Positions 25,009 through 34,277 of a stretch of 55,490 nucleotides of DNA are shown one piece after another. The stretch's first letter is position 1. Each line of letters opens with the position of its first letter. The translations under genes were made by a program, and so were the position numbers. The notes below the pieces were generated by a model, which had not been told where the DNA came from, ran no database searches, and saw only the letters and a program-made list of their open reading frames with translations. This DNA comes from an uncultured Odoribacter sp. (lineage in GTDB: Bacteria > Bacteroidota > Bacteroidia > Bacteroidales > Marinifilaceae), in contig UQTM01000016.1 of assembly GCA_900544025.1 (NCBI GenBank), positions 1 to 55,490 of the forward strand, in the 5' to 3' direction.

Positions 25009-27789
25009 ATGATGCGGAAATTCACGACTCTGTTATTTGTAGCTCTATGTATATGCCTTAGGGCGCAAACCCAAGTTTTCCCGGAAAAAAAATTTTATCA
25101 TTCCGACCGGGTACGGTATGATGAGAATTGTTTTTTCCTGGAAGGAAAACCGGTATTTATTTTAAGTGCGGCTTTTCATTATTTCCGCGCACCGCAAGAG
25201 TTGTGGCGCGACCGTTTTCAGAAGATCAAAGAGGCGGGTTTTAATACGGTAGAAACTTATGTACCCTGGAATTGGCATGAACGGAATATGCCGGAAAATG
25301 TGAACGATCTTTCACAATTTGATTTCAGCGATTTGAAAGCCTGGCTGAAAATGGCGCATGAGGAATTCGGATTATACACGATTGTGCGTCCCGGGCCTTT
25401 TATTTGTGCCGAATGGGCCGGAGGAGCTTATCCTCGCTGGCTGGCTAAGTTTTGCCCCGAAAAATATGAAACCAGTTTCTGGCTTCGTAGTAATCACCCG
25501 GAACATATCAAATGGGCCAAGCATTGGTATGATGCTGTTTGCCCCGTATTTGCCGAAGAACAATTGAGCCGGAAGAAAAAGGGGGAGAGGGGGATTATTA
25601 TGGTGCAATTGGAAAATGAATATGTTTATTTCGGTATGGAGTCCGAAAAAAAGATCGAATTTCTTAAAGCATTGGCTGCGTCTTGCCTTGCCCATGGAAT
25701 TGATGTTCCCTTGTTCACCTGCGTTACTCCGGAGGTAAGAGGTTCGAAAGATGACGTGATCGGTCAGTTGTTCGATATGGACAATCAGTATGTGTGGTGG
25801 AATATGCACGAAGCAAAGTCGAGGATAGAAGATTTAAAGCGCGTACAGCCTAATGCTCCGGCGTTTGTGTGTGAATTGCAGGGAGGCTGGTTTTCCACTG
25901 TCGGAGGCGGGTTGAGTGAGGATAGTTATCTGGACGGACGGCATGCCCGGGGGATGGCTTTAATGGCAATGGCCGGAGGTGCAACCGGGTTAAATTATTA
26001 TATGTTTTTCGGAGGGACACATTTTGCCGGCTGGGGAGCAAGGCGTATGACGACGACTTACGATTATGGGGCACCTTTAAAGGAAAATGGGGGAGTGGGC
26101 GAAAAATATGCGGCAGTGAAAGGTATCGGGGAACTGGTCGACCGGTTTGGCAAACAAATAGCCGAGAGTGAGGCGGTTACTTTTAAAACGGATATAACAC
26201 CGGAACAATTGACCGTCGGGGTGCGGCAGGCTTCCGACGGAACGCGTTTTCTTTTCTTTTTTAACCGCGACCGGAAAAATCCTTTTCAGGGAAAGGTCGG
26301 TTTAACATTGCCGGGAGGAGAACAATTATCGGTAGCTTGCGAACTGGCTCCTGCCGACAGTAGGATGCTGGTACTGGAAAAAGACGTGAAAGAGGCTTCC
26401 GGTGGAGAGTGGTATCCCCGAGAACAGCAGTTACCCCGCCGCCCTGCCGTTTTGCCTGCCTCGATCCGGATTCAGACAGCTGAAAAACGGGATGAGGATT
26501 TTCGGGGAAAATGGCAAAAGTTGCCGGAAGGATTGTCTTTGCCTGAAATAGATGTAAATGATTGTCGGTATTCTATGTATCGTTCCCGTTTCCGACTGAC
26601 TCCTCAGGAAGTGAGTTCGTACGGAACATTGGTATGCGAAATGTTTACCGGCGACCCGCTTTATGTGGAGGTGAACGGAAGGCTTGTGGCAAGGGTTTCG
26701 ACCGATGAATTGGATAATACTTTTGACCTGAACGGAGTTTTAAAAGCTGGGACTAATGAAGTGGTGATGGTTTATGAAAACCGGGGACATGCACACGGAT
26801 ACCGGCCTATGGAGGAGTTGAGTGGAATGAAGCGAGCGGGTTTAGGGAAAAAACAATCGTCGATTGTTCCGGTGGAAGAATGGGAAGTGAAGGAGATCAC
26901 GCAGGAGGGACAGGGAATATCCCGGATTTTATCTTCTTCTGCCGGCTGGGAGCGGATCAGACTGGACCGGGCTACGGTTGCTAATCTGGCTACGTTGCAG
27001 ATTGCCGGGTTGGAAAAGCCGCAATGGCCTGCTGCGTGGGTACTGCAAGGGAAAACCGGGACGGCTGTTTACCGGACAACTTTGGAATATACCCCTGAAA
27101 TGATAGCGGAGGAGAAAACCGTGTTAGAATTCGGATGTGTGGACGATGCCGGCACTCTTTGGGTGAATGGCAGGCAGGTGGCTTCGCATAATGCCTGGGA
27201 TAAGCCTTTTGTGGTGAATATTGCTTCTTATATCCGTCCCGGTAAAAACGAAATAGCGATAGTGGTTCGTAATCATAGCGGTGCGGGAGGTTTGCTGAAA
27301 GGAGTGCGCCTGTTGAGGGAATTGAAGATATTGAAGCCTTTGGTGTGGGAAGTTTCTGCGGATATGGGAGGTGTTGTGCAAGGAATACACGAAGGAAACA
27401 GGCAAGGTGATTGGCGGGTGGTGTCTTTAGATACCCGGAGCGAGATTAAACGAAAGGGAAATCATATTCAGCCCAAAGGGGAACGCGATGCTTTGTTTAC
27501 CTGGTATCGGGTGACTTTTGAAATGCCTGAACAGGAAAAAGGAACGTGGATTCCCTGGCGCTTGCTGATGAGTGCTTCGGGTAGCGGATATATGTGGCTT
27601 AACGGACATAATATCGGACGGCATTGGGAGGAAGGGCCTCAGCGGGAATTTTACTTGCCGGAGTGCTGGTTGAATTTCGGAGGAAAGAATACGCTGGTAT
27701 TCGGACTGAGGCAGTCTGAAACTCATGGAGCTTTATTGCGTGCCATAGAAATTGCTCCTTATGCACAGGATGCGGAAATCAAGGATTAA
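25009..27789 (+). CDS. Glycoside hydrolase family 35 beta-galactosidase
   Basis: A 926-residue secreted GH35 enzyme with signal peptide (about 1-19). The catalytic TIM barrel spans about residues 35-370 with SAAFHYFRAPQELW, GFNTVETYVPWNWHE, RPGPFICAEWAGG, acid/base Glu204 in QLENEY and nucleophile Glu289 in VCELQGGW, followed by GATGLNYYMFFGGTHFAGW. Beta-sandwich galactose-binding-like domains fill the C-terminal half (VEVNGRLVARV; LWVNGRQVASHN; MWLNGHNIGRHW). GH35 enzymes remove terminal beta-galactose. The start has two adjacent Met codons. It follows the GH2 gene by 78 bases. Confidence 0.94.
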   Translation: MMRKFTTLLFVALCICLRAQTQVFPEKKFYHSDRVRYDENCFFLEGKPVFILSAAFHYFRAPQELWRDRFQKIKEAGFNTVETYVPWNWHERNMPENVNDLSQFDFSDLKAWLKMAHEEFGLYTIVRPGPFICAEWAGGAYPRWLAKFCPEKYETSFWLRSNHPEHIKWAKHWYDAVCPVFAEEQLSRKKKGERGIIMVQLENEYVYFGMESEKKIEFLKALAASCLAHGIDVPLFTCVTPEVRGSKDDVIGQLFDMDNQYVWWNMHEAKSRIEDLKRVQPNAPAFVCELQGGWFSTVGGGLSEDSYLDGRHARGMALMAMAGGATGLNYYMFFGGTHFAGWGARRMTTTYDYGAPLKENGGVGEKYAAVKGIGELVDRFGKQIAESEAVTFKTDITPEQLTVGVRQASDGTRFLFFFNRDRKNPFQGKVGLTLPGGEQLSVACELAPADSRMLVLEKDVKEASGGEWYPREQQLPRRPAVLPASIRIQTAEKRDEDFRGKWQKLPEGLSLPEIDVNDCRYSMYRSRFRLTPQEVSSYGTLVCEMFTGDPLYVEVNGRLVARVSTDELDNTFDLNGVLKAGTNEVVMVYENRGHAHGYRPMEELSGMKRAGLGKKQSSIVPVEEWEVKEITQEGQGISRILSSSAGWERIRLDRATVANLATLQIAGLEKPQWPAAWVLQGKTGTAVYRTTLEYTPEMIAEEKTVLEFGCVDDAGTLWVNGRQVASHNAWDKPFVVNIASYIRPGKNEIAIVVRNHSGAGGLLKGVRLLRELKILKPLVWEVSADMGGVVQGIHEGNRQGDWRVVSLDTRSEIKRKGNHIQPKGERDALFTWYRVTFEMPEQEKGTWIPWRLLMSASGSGYMWLNGHNIGRHWEEGPQREFYLPECWLNFGGKNTLVFGLRQSETHGALLRAIEIAPYAQDAEIKD

Positions 27790-27809
27790 AATTTGAAAAT
27801 AAGTTAAAT

Positions 27810-29396
27810 ATGAAACAAGTATTATTATTCGTTTTTTTCCTGTTTTTAAGCTGGAGCAATTTAAACGTGGCTGCACAGATGCCGGTGTGGACACCGGATA
27901 ACGGGAATGGAACTTTTACAAATCCGATTTTGTGGGGAGATTGGCCTGACCCGGATGTGATCCGGGTAGGAGATACTTTTTATTTTGTATCGACCAGCAT
28001 GCACTATGTGCCCGGATGTCCGGTTTTAATCTCTAAAGATTTAGTAAATTGGAAGATGGCGGGCTATGCGGTGGAAAGGTACGATGAAGACCCCCGCTAC
28101 GATATGAAAGGGGGGAATTTGTATTTGAACGGTTCGTGGGCTGCAACGATCCGGCATCATAACGGGAAATTTTATATCGGTTTCTGTACGCCTTACGGGT
28201 GGGGCAGGGAAAAGGGGAATTTTTCTATTTGTATTGCCGATCATGTGGAAGGACCTTGGGAACGGGTTATTTTCCCGGAATATTTATATGATCCGGGGCT
28301 TTTGTTCGATGATGACGGAAAAGTGTATGTGGTACATGGACAGGGTACGCTTTATGTGACGGAGTTGAACCCGGATGTCCGTTCGGTGAAAGGCGAAAAG
28401 GTGAAGATATGGGATCAGAGATTTAAGAATCCCCATGAATTTGGGGGAGGCTTCGGTATGGAAGGCGCTCATGCTTATAAAATTAACGGTAAGTATTATA
28501 TCACCTGTCCGGCAGGAGGAACGGAAGGGTGGCAGATCTGCTTGCGATCCGACCATATTTACGGTCCTTATGAGCATAAGCTGATTATGAATGATAATAG
28601 TTCCTATCCGCCTAATGGTTTACATCAGGGAGGTATGGTAGAATTGAAGAATGGAGATTGGTGGTTTATAATTATGCAGGACAGGGGTGCTATCGGACGG
28701 GTTCCTTGCCTGGTGCCTGTGGAATGGATAGACGGCTGGCCTATGCTGGGAAAAAACGGAAAGGATGTGATTACTTACCGGAAGCCCGATGTGGGAAAGA
28801 ATTTTCCGGTACAGGTTCCTGCGACAACCGACGAGTTTAACACGCAAAAGCTGGGATTGCAATGGCAGTGGAATCATAATCCAGACCCTGAAAAGTGGTC
28901 GTTGAAAGCCAGGAAAGGATATATGCGCTTGAAAGCATCGTATGCCGAAGATTTGAAAAAAGCCCGGAATACATTGACTCAGCGGGTTCAGGGACCCAGT
29001 TCTGAGGGAACCGTAGAGCTGGAGGTCACGGGATTGAAAAACGGTAATGTTGCCGGATTTGGTATTTTTGAATTTCCTTATGCTTATGTGGCAGTACGCC
29101 AGAGCGGTGATAAGAAACAGATCGTGATGTGTAATGACGGAAAGATCGTTGAGCAAATCGATGATTTTCAGGGAAACAGAATATGGATAAGGGCACGGGC
29201 AACCGATAAAGATTTTCAGGCGCGGTTTTATTATAGTCTGGATAATAAGGATTTCACTCCGATCGGGGATGTGTTATCTATGGGGCTGGGGCTTCCCTGG
29301 ACGGCGAATCGTTTTGCTTTGTTTCATTTTACAACGGAGAAGGACGGAGAGGACGGTTACGCTGATTTTAACTGGTTCCGGTTTACCAATAAATGA
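27810..29396 (+). CDS. Glycoside hydrolase family 43 (arabinosidase/xylosidase-like)
   Basis: A 528-residue secreted GH43 enzyme (signal peptide about 1-22). The five-bladed propeller covers about 35-340; the three catalytic acids are visible as Asp47 in DWPDPDV (base), Asp161 in YDPGLLFDDDGK (pKa modulator) and Glu218 in MEGAHAYKINGKYY (acid). A C-terminal beta-sandwich (about 350-525) with LGLQWQWNHNPDPEKWSL is the GH43_C2-type module common in beta-xylosidase/alpha-L-arabinofuranosidase members. It follows the GH35 gene by 20 bases, suggesting that the substrate carries both galactose and arabinose or xylose, for example arabinogalactan. Confidence 0.93.
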   Translation: MKQVLLFVFFLFLSWSNLNVAAQMPVWTPDNGNGTFTNPILWGDWPDPDVIRVGDTFYFVSTSMHYVPGCPVLISKDLVNWKMAGYAVERYDEDPRYDMKGGNLYLNGSWAATIRHHNGKFYIGFCTPYGWGREKGNFSICIADHVEGPWERVIFPEYLYDPGLLFDDDGKVYVVHGQGTLYVTELNPDVRSVKGEKVKIWDQRFKNPHEFGGGFGMEGAHAYKINGKYYITCPAGGTEGWQICLRSDHIYGPYEHKLIMNDNSSYPPNGLHQGGMVELKNGDWWFIIMQDRGAIGRVPCLVPVEWIDGWPMLGKNGKDVITYRKPDVGKNFPVQVPATTDEFNTQKLGLQWQWNHNPDPEKWSLKARKGYMRLKASYAEDLKKARNTLTQRVQGPSSEGTVELEVTGLKNGNVAGFGIFEFPYAYVAVRQSGDKKQIVMCNDGKIVEQIDDFQGNRIWIRARATDKDFQARFYYSLDNKDFTPIGDVLSMGLGLPWTANRFALFHFTTEKDGEDGYADFNWFRFTNK

Positions 29397-29425
29397 AAGA
29401 CTGTTTAATTTAAAACTTATATGCT

Positions 29426-29770
29426 ATGGGTAAGATCGTTTTTATTTTAGGATTTTTATTCGTTGTTTGTGCATGCCATTCAAGTGATGATGTTTTAGTC
29501 GGAAGCTGGACACAGCCGATTCCCGGACAAGCGGGGGAACAGGGCATGAAACTGGAGAAGGGGGGAAAGGCTTCCTCGATTAATATGGCGACATTACAGT
29601 ATGACAGCTGGAAAAAGGAGGGACAACGTTTAATTCTGACTGGAAAGAGTATTGGAAACGGGCAGACGATAACTTTTTCCGATACCTTGGATGTGGTGAA
29701 ATCTACTCCGGAACAGTTGGTTTTAAAACGGGGAACTTATGAAACGACTTATACTAAGGTGAAACCATAA
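29426..29770 (+). CDS. Small lipocalin-like lipoprotein
   Basis: A 114-residue lipoprotein: signal peptide with cysteines at 15 and 17 (VVCAC), then one small beta-barrel-like domain starting VLVGSWTQPIPGQ, with GMKLEKGGKASSINMATLQYDSW and LKRGTYETTYTKV. This pattern matches the Lipocalin_3-type family that is frequent in Bacteroides glycan loci. It may bind a ligand or simply support the enzymes; no catalytic residues are expected. It is the last gene of the GH operon, 29 bases after GH43. Confidence 0.78.
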   Translation: MGKIVFILGFLFVVCACHSSDDVLVGSWTQPIPGQAGEQGMKLEKGGKASSINMATLQYDSWKKEGQRLILTGKSIGNGQTITFSDTLDVVKSTPEQLVLKRGTYETTYTKVKP

Positions 29771-29887
29771 GTGTTTTCCTGGGGGGGACGTTTATATCGG
29801 GCTTGTGCCGGTTATTTGGTTGGTTCGGTGAAATAATCCGGTTACAAACGAGGAAGAGAGTATTTTTTGAAATTTGAGTTTTAGGAC

Positions 29888-29935
29888 CGGGGAGAACAAA
29901 GAATTATTTTGTTCTCCCCGATTCTTTGTTTTCAG
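29888..29935 (+). terminator. Terminator of the glycan operon
   Basis: A perfect 13-bp stem (29888-29900 with 29908-29920) with a seven-base loop, then ATTCTTTGTTTTC. The remaining gap to the next gene (29936-30175) is purine-rich and holds no recognisable element. Confidence 0.72.
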
Positions 29936-30175
29936 GAGGAAGCGAAAAAAACAGATGATCGGTCGGGAAAGCGCTCCGGCTATTGCCCGGCTTTTTTCTG
30001 AAAGAGAAACAAAGGTATATAAACCCCGTGTGAAATTATTTGATTTTAGGAGAAAGAGGTGTGAATGAAGGAACAGAAAAGGGGGAATTGCGTAGAAATA
30101 ATCAGGGGAAGCATCGTAAATCACAGAGGGGAAAAAACGGAGCTTTTCCGGATGATGAAACAATAACCTTAATAC

Positions 30176-30844
30176 ATGGAAAAAATGAACGAAAAAGAAA
30201 GAATCGTACTGATAGGAGCCAGCGGATTTGTCGGTTCTGCTTTGTTGGAAGAAGCGTTGAACCGGGGACACCAGGTTACGGCGGTTGTACGTGATCCGGC
30301 AAAAATTACGATGACCGGTCCGAATTTATTTGTTGTGAAAGCCGATGTTTCGTCACCGGAAACGGTTGCCGACGTATGCCGGGGATTTTCCTCCGTAATC
30401 AGTGCTTTTAATCCGGGATGGAAAAATCCCGATATTTATAACGATACGATACGAATTTATTCGGCTATTTTAAAAGGAGTGAAAGAGGCCGGAGTGAAAC
30501 GTTTGTTGTGTGTTGGCGGGGCGGGTTCTTTGTTTATTGCGCCCGGACTTCGTTTGATGGATTCGGGTTCTGTGCCTCCGTCACTTTTGCCGGGTGTAAA
30601 GGCTATGGGGGATTTTTACCTGGATATACTGAGTCGGGAAAAAGAAATCGACTGGGTGTTTTTGTCCCCGGCAGCAGATATGCGTCCGGGTAAACGTACT
30701 GGTAAATTCCGTATGGGTAAAGACGATCTGATTGAAGATGAACGCGGAATCAGCGCTATTTCGGTGGAAGACTATGCTGTGGCTATGATTAATGAGTTGG
30801 AAAAACCTGCTCATCATCGGGAGCGTTTTACCATTGGATATTGA
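30176..30844 (+). CDS. NAD(P)-binding oxidoreductase, atypical SDR/NmrA-like
   Basis: A 222-residue single-domain Rossmann protein. The dinucleotide motif GASGFVGSALL is at about 13-23, then HQVTAVVRDPAKIT (acidic/basic end of strand 2), VVKADVSSPETVADVC, FSSVISAFNPG and RLLCVGGAGSLF. It ends in SVEDYAVAMINELEKPAHHRERFTIGY. It belongs with YwnB/NmrA-type NAD(P)H-binding proteins, which act on small quinone-like or redox substrates or as sensors; the substrate is unknown. An internal Met at 30185 is an alternative start. It seems to be a single gene. Confidence 0.85.
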   Translation: MEKMNEKERIVLIGASGFVGSALLEEALNRGHQVTAVVRDPAKITMTGPNLFVVKADVSSPETVADVCRGFSSVISAFNPGWKNPDIYNDTIRIYSAILKGVKEAGVKRLLCVGGAGSLFIAPGLRLMDSGSVPPSLLPGVKAMGDFYLDILSREKEIDWVFLSPAADMRPGKRTGKFRMGKDDLIEDERGISAISVEDYAVAMINELEKPAHHRERFTIGY

Positions 30845-31028
30845 GAGGGAAAGGTTTAGAGAAGTAAGTGAACACAGGCTGAATGGCGTTGTATATCTAT
30901 CTGTGTATGTACGAGATTGGGATTCCCGTTGATAAATTCGTGTTCCGGGCGAGAAACTTGAAAAAAGAAAAGAATGCCTGTGTTCACGTATAAAAGATAT
31001 TGCTAAAAATGTACCAAAAAAGCGATTG

Positions 31029-31148
31029 TTTGTAAATATGTTGATATACATTGTTTTACAAATTATGTAATTTTGAGGGATTGTGAAATGTGTGGAATTT
31101 TTCCACACCGATTTGGGGTGTTGTTGTGGAATTGTGGAATTTTTCCCC
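31029..31148. promoter_or_regulatory. Cluster of dyads and repeats upstream of gcvP
   Basis: TTTGTAAA (31029-31036) and TTTACAAA (31055-31062) form a perfect dyad with a second one nested inside (ATGT 31038-31041, ACAT 31048-31051). A -7-like TAATTTTG follows at 31068-31075. Then GTGTGGAA-TTT-TTCCACAC (31090-31108), the tandem repeat TTGTGGAA x2 (31124-31139), and a copy of TGTGGAATTTTTCC ending at 31146. No protein-coding content was seen. Function unknown; a regulated promoter is the simplest reading. Confidence 0.4.
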
Positions 31149-31233
31149 AATTTATCTTGAAAAATAGAGGGGCTAACCCGGTGGCAGGCGTGCCAAAACC
31201 TACATTTTCGGCGATAAAGTTTCCCGGACTTTG

Positions 31234-31264
31234 TTTGTGGCTACCAGAATATTCTTTAATTTTA
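31234..31264 (+). promoter_or_regulatory. Possible proximal gcvP promoter
   Basis: TTTG (31234-31237), 19 bases, TAATTTTA (31257-31264; 7 of 8 to the -7 consensus), 62 bases before the gcvP ATG. Confidence 0.4.
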
Positions 31265-31326
31265 CAGGCATCAAAATCTGAAAACGTTTTTTTATACGGA
31301 ATTACTTAATTTATAATAATAAAACA

Positions 31327-34215
31327 ATGGCAACAGAACAATTTTTATGGCGGCATGTGGGACCACGGCCGGAAGATATTGAGGAGATGCTGGGGGTTAT
31401 TGGAGTGAAATCGGTGGATGAACTGATCGAACAGACCGTACCTGAATCGATACGATTGAAAAAAGCGCTGGATTTGCCGGCTCCTTTGACAGAATCCGAA
31501 TTTTTGGCACGGATTAAAGCGGTCGCTTCTAAAAATAAAGTTTACCGTTCGTTTATCGGACAGGGATATTACGATACGATCTCTCCTGCAGTAATTATCC
31601 GCAATATTCTTCAAAACCCGGCTTGGTACACTTCATATACGCCCTATCAGGCAGAGGTGTCGCAGGGACGTTTGGAGGCTTTGCTGAATTTTCAGACGAT
31701 GGTCGTGGAGCTGACGGGGATGGCATTGACGAATTGTTCGTTGTTGGACGAGGCTACGGCTGCTGCGGAAGCCATGCAGATGATGTATGCGCTGAGAAGC
31801 AAGGAAATGAAAAAAGCCGGAGCTAATAAATTGTTTGTCGATAATAAGGTTTTCGCTCAAACCAAAGATGTACTGATTACCCGTTCGGCACCTCAGGGCA
31901 TTGAATTGCTGTTCGGTGATTACAATACTTTCGAGTTTACGCCCGAGGTATTCGGGGTATTGATCCAATATCCGGCTGCTAACGGTGAAGTTCGTGACTA
32001 TACGGAGTTTACAGAGAAGGTGCATGCAAACGGAAGTTTGGTGGCTGTTGCTGCCGACCTGATGAGTTTGGTGTTGCTGACTCCTCCGGGGCAATGGGGC
32101 GCCGATATTGTGCTGGGAACTACACAGCGTTTCGGTATTCCGATGGCTTACGGAGGTCCTCATGCCGCTTATCTGGCTACCCGTGAAGAATATAAACGGA
32201 ATATTCCGGGGCGTATTATCGGAGTGACCGTAGATGCGCAGGGAAACAAAGCTTTGCGTTTGGCTTTGCAGACCCGTGAACAACATATTAAACGGGAGAA
32301 AGCTTCTTCGAATATTTGTACGGCTAAGGCGCTTAACGCTACTATGGCCGGTTTCTATGCCGCTTATCACGGTAAGGAAGGATTGGAACGGATTGCACGG
32401 CATATTCACTCTGCTGCTGTGATTTTGGCTCAGGAGATACAGAAATACGGCTATAAGCTAAAGATAGAAAAATTCTTCGATACCATTAGTTTCGAACTGC
32501 CTCAGGGAGTTACCCAGGAAGCGATCCGTGATCTGGCTACCGAAAAAGAGATGAATTTTTATTATTGCGATTGTTGTTGCGGAACTGTTCGTCTCTCTAC
32601 GGACGAGAAGATCGATGAAGAAGAAATCAATACGATCATAGGCATATTCGCTCAGGCTGCCGGAAAAACGGCAGAACGGGTTGAATTTTTGGACGACCGT
32701 ACTGTGCTCGATCCGGAAATGATCCGTGAGGACGATTATATGCAACAGCCGGTGTTCAATCTTTATCGTTCGGAAACGGCGATGATGCGTTATATGAAAA
32801 ACCTGGAACGCCGTGACATTTCGCTGGCTACTTCTATGATTTCGTTGGGATCCTGTACGATGAAACTGAATGCTGCCGTAGAAATGCTGCCTATTACGTG
32901 GCCGGAATTCGGCGGTATGCATCCGTTTGTTCCCGCCAGCCAGGCAGAAGGTTTTCGCCAAATGATCGAAGAAACGGAAAAGATGCTCGAAACCGTGACC
33001 GGATTCGCCGGATGCAGCCTGATGCCTAATTCGGGAGCTGCCGGAGAATACACCGCTTTGATGGTGATTCGCCAGTATCATATTTCCCGGGGCGAGGCTC
33101 ATCGGAATGTGATTCTGATTCCGGCTTCGGCTCATGGGACGAACCCGGCTTCCAGCACGATGGCAGGTCTGAACATTATCGTTACGGCTACGGATGCGGC
33201 CGGTAATATCGATGTGGAAGATTTTCGTGCAAAAGCAATTGCCAATAAGGATAATCTTTTTGGAACGATGATTACTTATCCGTCCACTCACGGTATTTTC
33301 GAAGAATCGATCCGCGAACTGGTACAGATCGTGCATGAAAATGGCGGACAGGTGTTTATGGACGGAGCCAATATGAACGGGCAATGTGGTCTGACCAGTC
33401 CCGGAGAGATCGGTGCGGATGCCTGTCACCTGAATTTGCATAAAACTTTTGCTATGCCTCACGGCGGTGGCGGTCCCGGTGTCGGTCCGATCTGCGTGGC
33501 TAAGCATTTGGTTGAATTTTTGCCTTCTCACACGATGGTGAAAACAGGAGGAGAAAAGGGGATTCACGCTGTTTCTGCTGCTCCTTACGGTTCTGTGGGT
33601 ATGTTGCCTGTGACTTACGGTTATCTGTTGATGCTGGGAGCGGAAGGGCTTACCACGGTGACGAAAATGGCGATACTGAATGCCAATTATCTGGCTTCCG
33701 CTTTTGAAAAGCTTGGCTTTAAGATTCTTTATAAAGGCAGTAAGGGACGTGTCGGCCATGAAATGATCTGGGACTGTAATCAGTTTAGCAAAGAATACGG
33801 CATTACCGAGCTGGATATTGCCAAACGTTTGATGGACTTTGGTTTTCATGCTCCTACGCTTTCTTTCCCGGTACATGGGACGTTGATGGTAGAGCCTACC
33901 GAAAGTGAGCCGAAAGAGGAACTCGACCGCTTTATCGAAGCATTGAAGACGATCCGGGAAGAGATGATCGAAGTGGGAGAGGGAAGAGCCGATAAAACGG
34001 ATAATGTACTGAAGAATGCTCCGCATACTCATAAAGTGCTGACGGCTGACGAATGGACACATGTATATCCGCGCAGCAAAGCGGCTTATCCGCTTGCCTG
34101 GGTGGCTGAAAATAAATTCTGGCCGCACGTGGGACGGGTGGACGACGGTTATGGCGACCGCAATCTGATGTGTACCTGCGATCCGCTTTACGATTATGTA
34201 AATGACGAGAATTGA
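31327..34215 (+). CDS. gcvP: Glycine dehydrogenase (decarboxylating), P-protein
   Basis: A full-length 962-residue P-protein of the glycine cleavage system, which decarboxylates glycine with pyridoxal phosphate and loads the aminomethyl group on GcvH. The two fused halves are visible: an N-terminal half (HVGPRPEDIEEML, FIGQGYYDT, PYQAEVSQGRLEALLNFQT) and a C-terminal half with the PLP lysine Lys706 in HLNLHKTFAMPHGGGGPG. The C-terminal HVGRVDDGYGDRNLMC is also typical. gcvT and gcvH are not in the window, as is common in Bacteroidota. A strong terminator follows. Confidence 0.97.
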   Translation: MATEQFLWRHVGPRPEDIEEMLGVIGVKSVDELIEQTVPESIRLKKALDLPAPLTESEFLARIKAVASKNKVYRSFIGQGYYDTISPAVIIRNILQNPAWYTSYTPYQAEVSQGRLEALLNFQTMVVELTGMALTNCSLLDEATAAAEAMQMMYALRSKEMKKAGANKLFVDNKVFAQTKDVLITRSAPQGIELLFGDYNTFEFTPEVFGVLIQYPAANGEVRDYTEFTEKVHANGSLVAVAADLMSLVLLTPPGQWGADIVLGTTQRFGIPMAYGGPHAAYLATREEYKRNIPGRIIGVTVDAQGNKALRLALQTREQHIKREKASSNICTAKALNATMAGFYAAYHGKEGLERIARHIHSAAVILAQEIQKYGYKLKIEKFFDTISFELPQGVTQEAIRDLATEKEMNFYYCDCCCGTVRLSTDEKIDEEEINTIIGIFAQAAGKTAERVEFLDDRTVLDPEMIREDDYMQQPVFNLYRSETAMMRYMKNLERRDISLATSMISLGSCTMKLNAAVEMLPITWPEFGGMHPFVPASQAEGFRQMIEETEKMLETVTGFAGCSLMPNSGAAGEYTALMVIRQYHISRGEAHRNVILIPASAHGTNPASSTMAGLNIIVTATDAAGNIDVEDFRAKAIANKDNLFGTMITYPSTHGIFEESIRELVQIVHENGGQVFMDGANMNGQCGLTSPGEIGADACHLNLHKTFAMPHGGGGPGVGPICVAKHLVEFLPSHTMVKTGGEKGIHAVSAAPYGSVGMLPVTYGYLLMLGAEGLTTVTKMAILNANYLASAFEKLGFKILYKGSKGRVGHEMIWDCNQFSKEYGITELDIAKRLMDFGFHAPTLSFPVHGTLMVEPTESEPKEELDRFIEALKTIREEMIEVGEGRADKTDNVLKNAPHTHKVLTADEWTHVYPRSKAAYPLAWVAENKFWPHVGRVDDGYGDRNLMCTCDPLYDYVNDEN

Positions 34216-34240
34216 AATAAAAATTCCGTAGGATAGAATT

Positions 34241-34277
34241 CACCCCAAAAGTCAATCTGACTTTTGGGGTGTTTTTA
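34241..34277 (+). terminator. Terminator of gcvP
   Basis: A perfect 14-bp stem (34241-34254 with 34258-34271), three-base loop and TTTTTA. The stop codon of the convergent gene lies inside its T-tract. Confidence 0.88.

Noticed and set aside
29795..29815. ATCGGGCT stretch after the glycan operon, as a copy of the tRNA-His 3' end (att site)
   Set aside because: Only about eight bases match in reverse orientation, with no integrase gene between the two places. Not evidence for an island.
30845..31326. Glycine riboswitch upstream of gcvP
   Set aside because: The conserved tandem aptamer sequences were not found; the symmetric elements there are of another kind.
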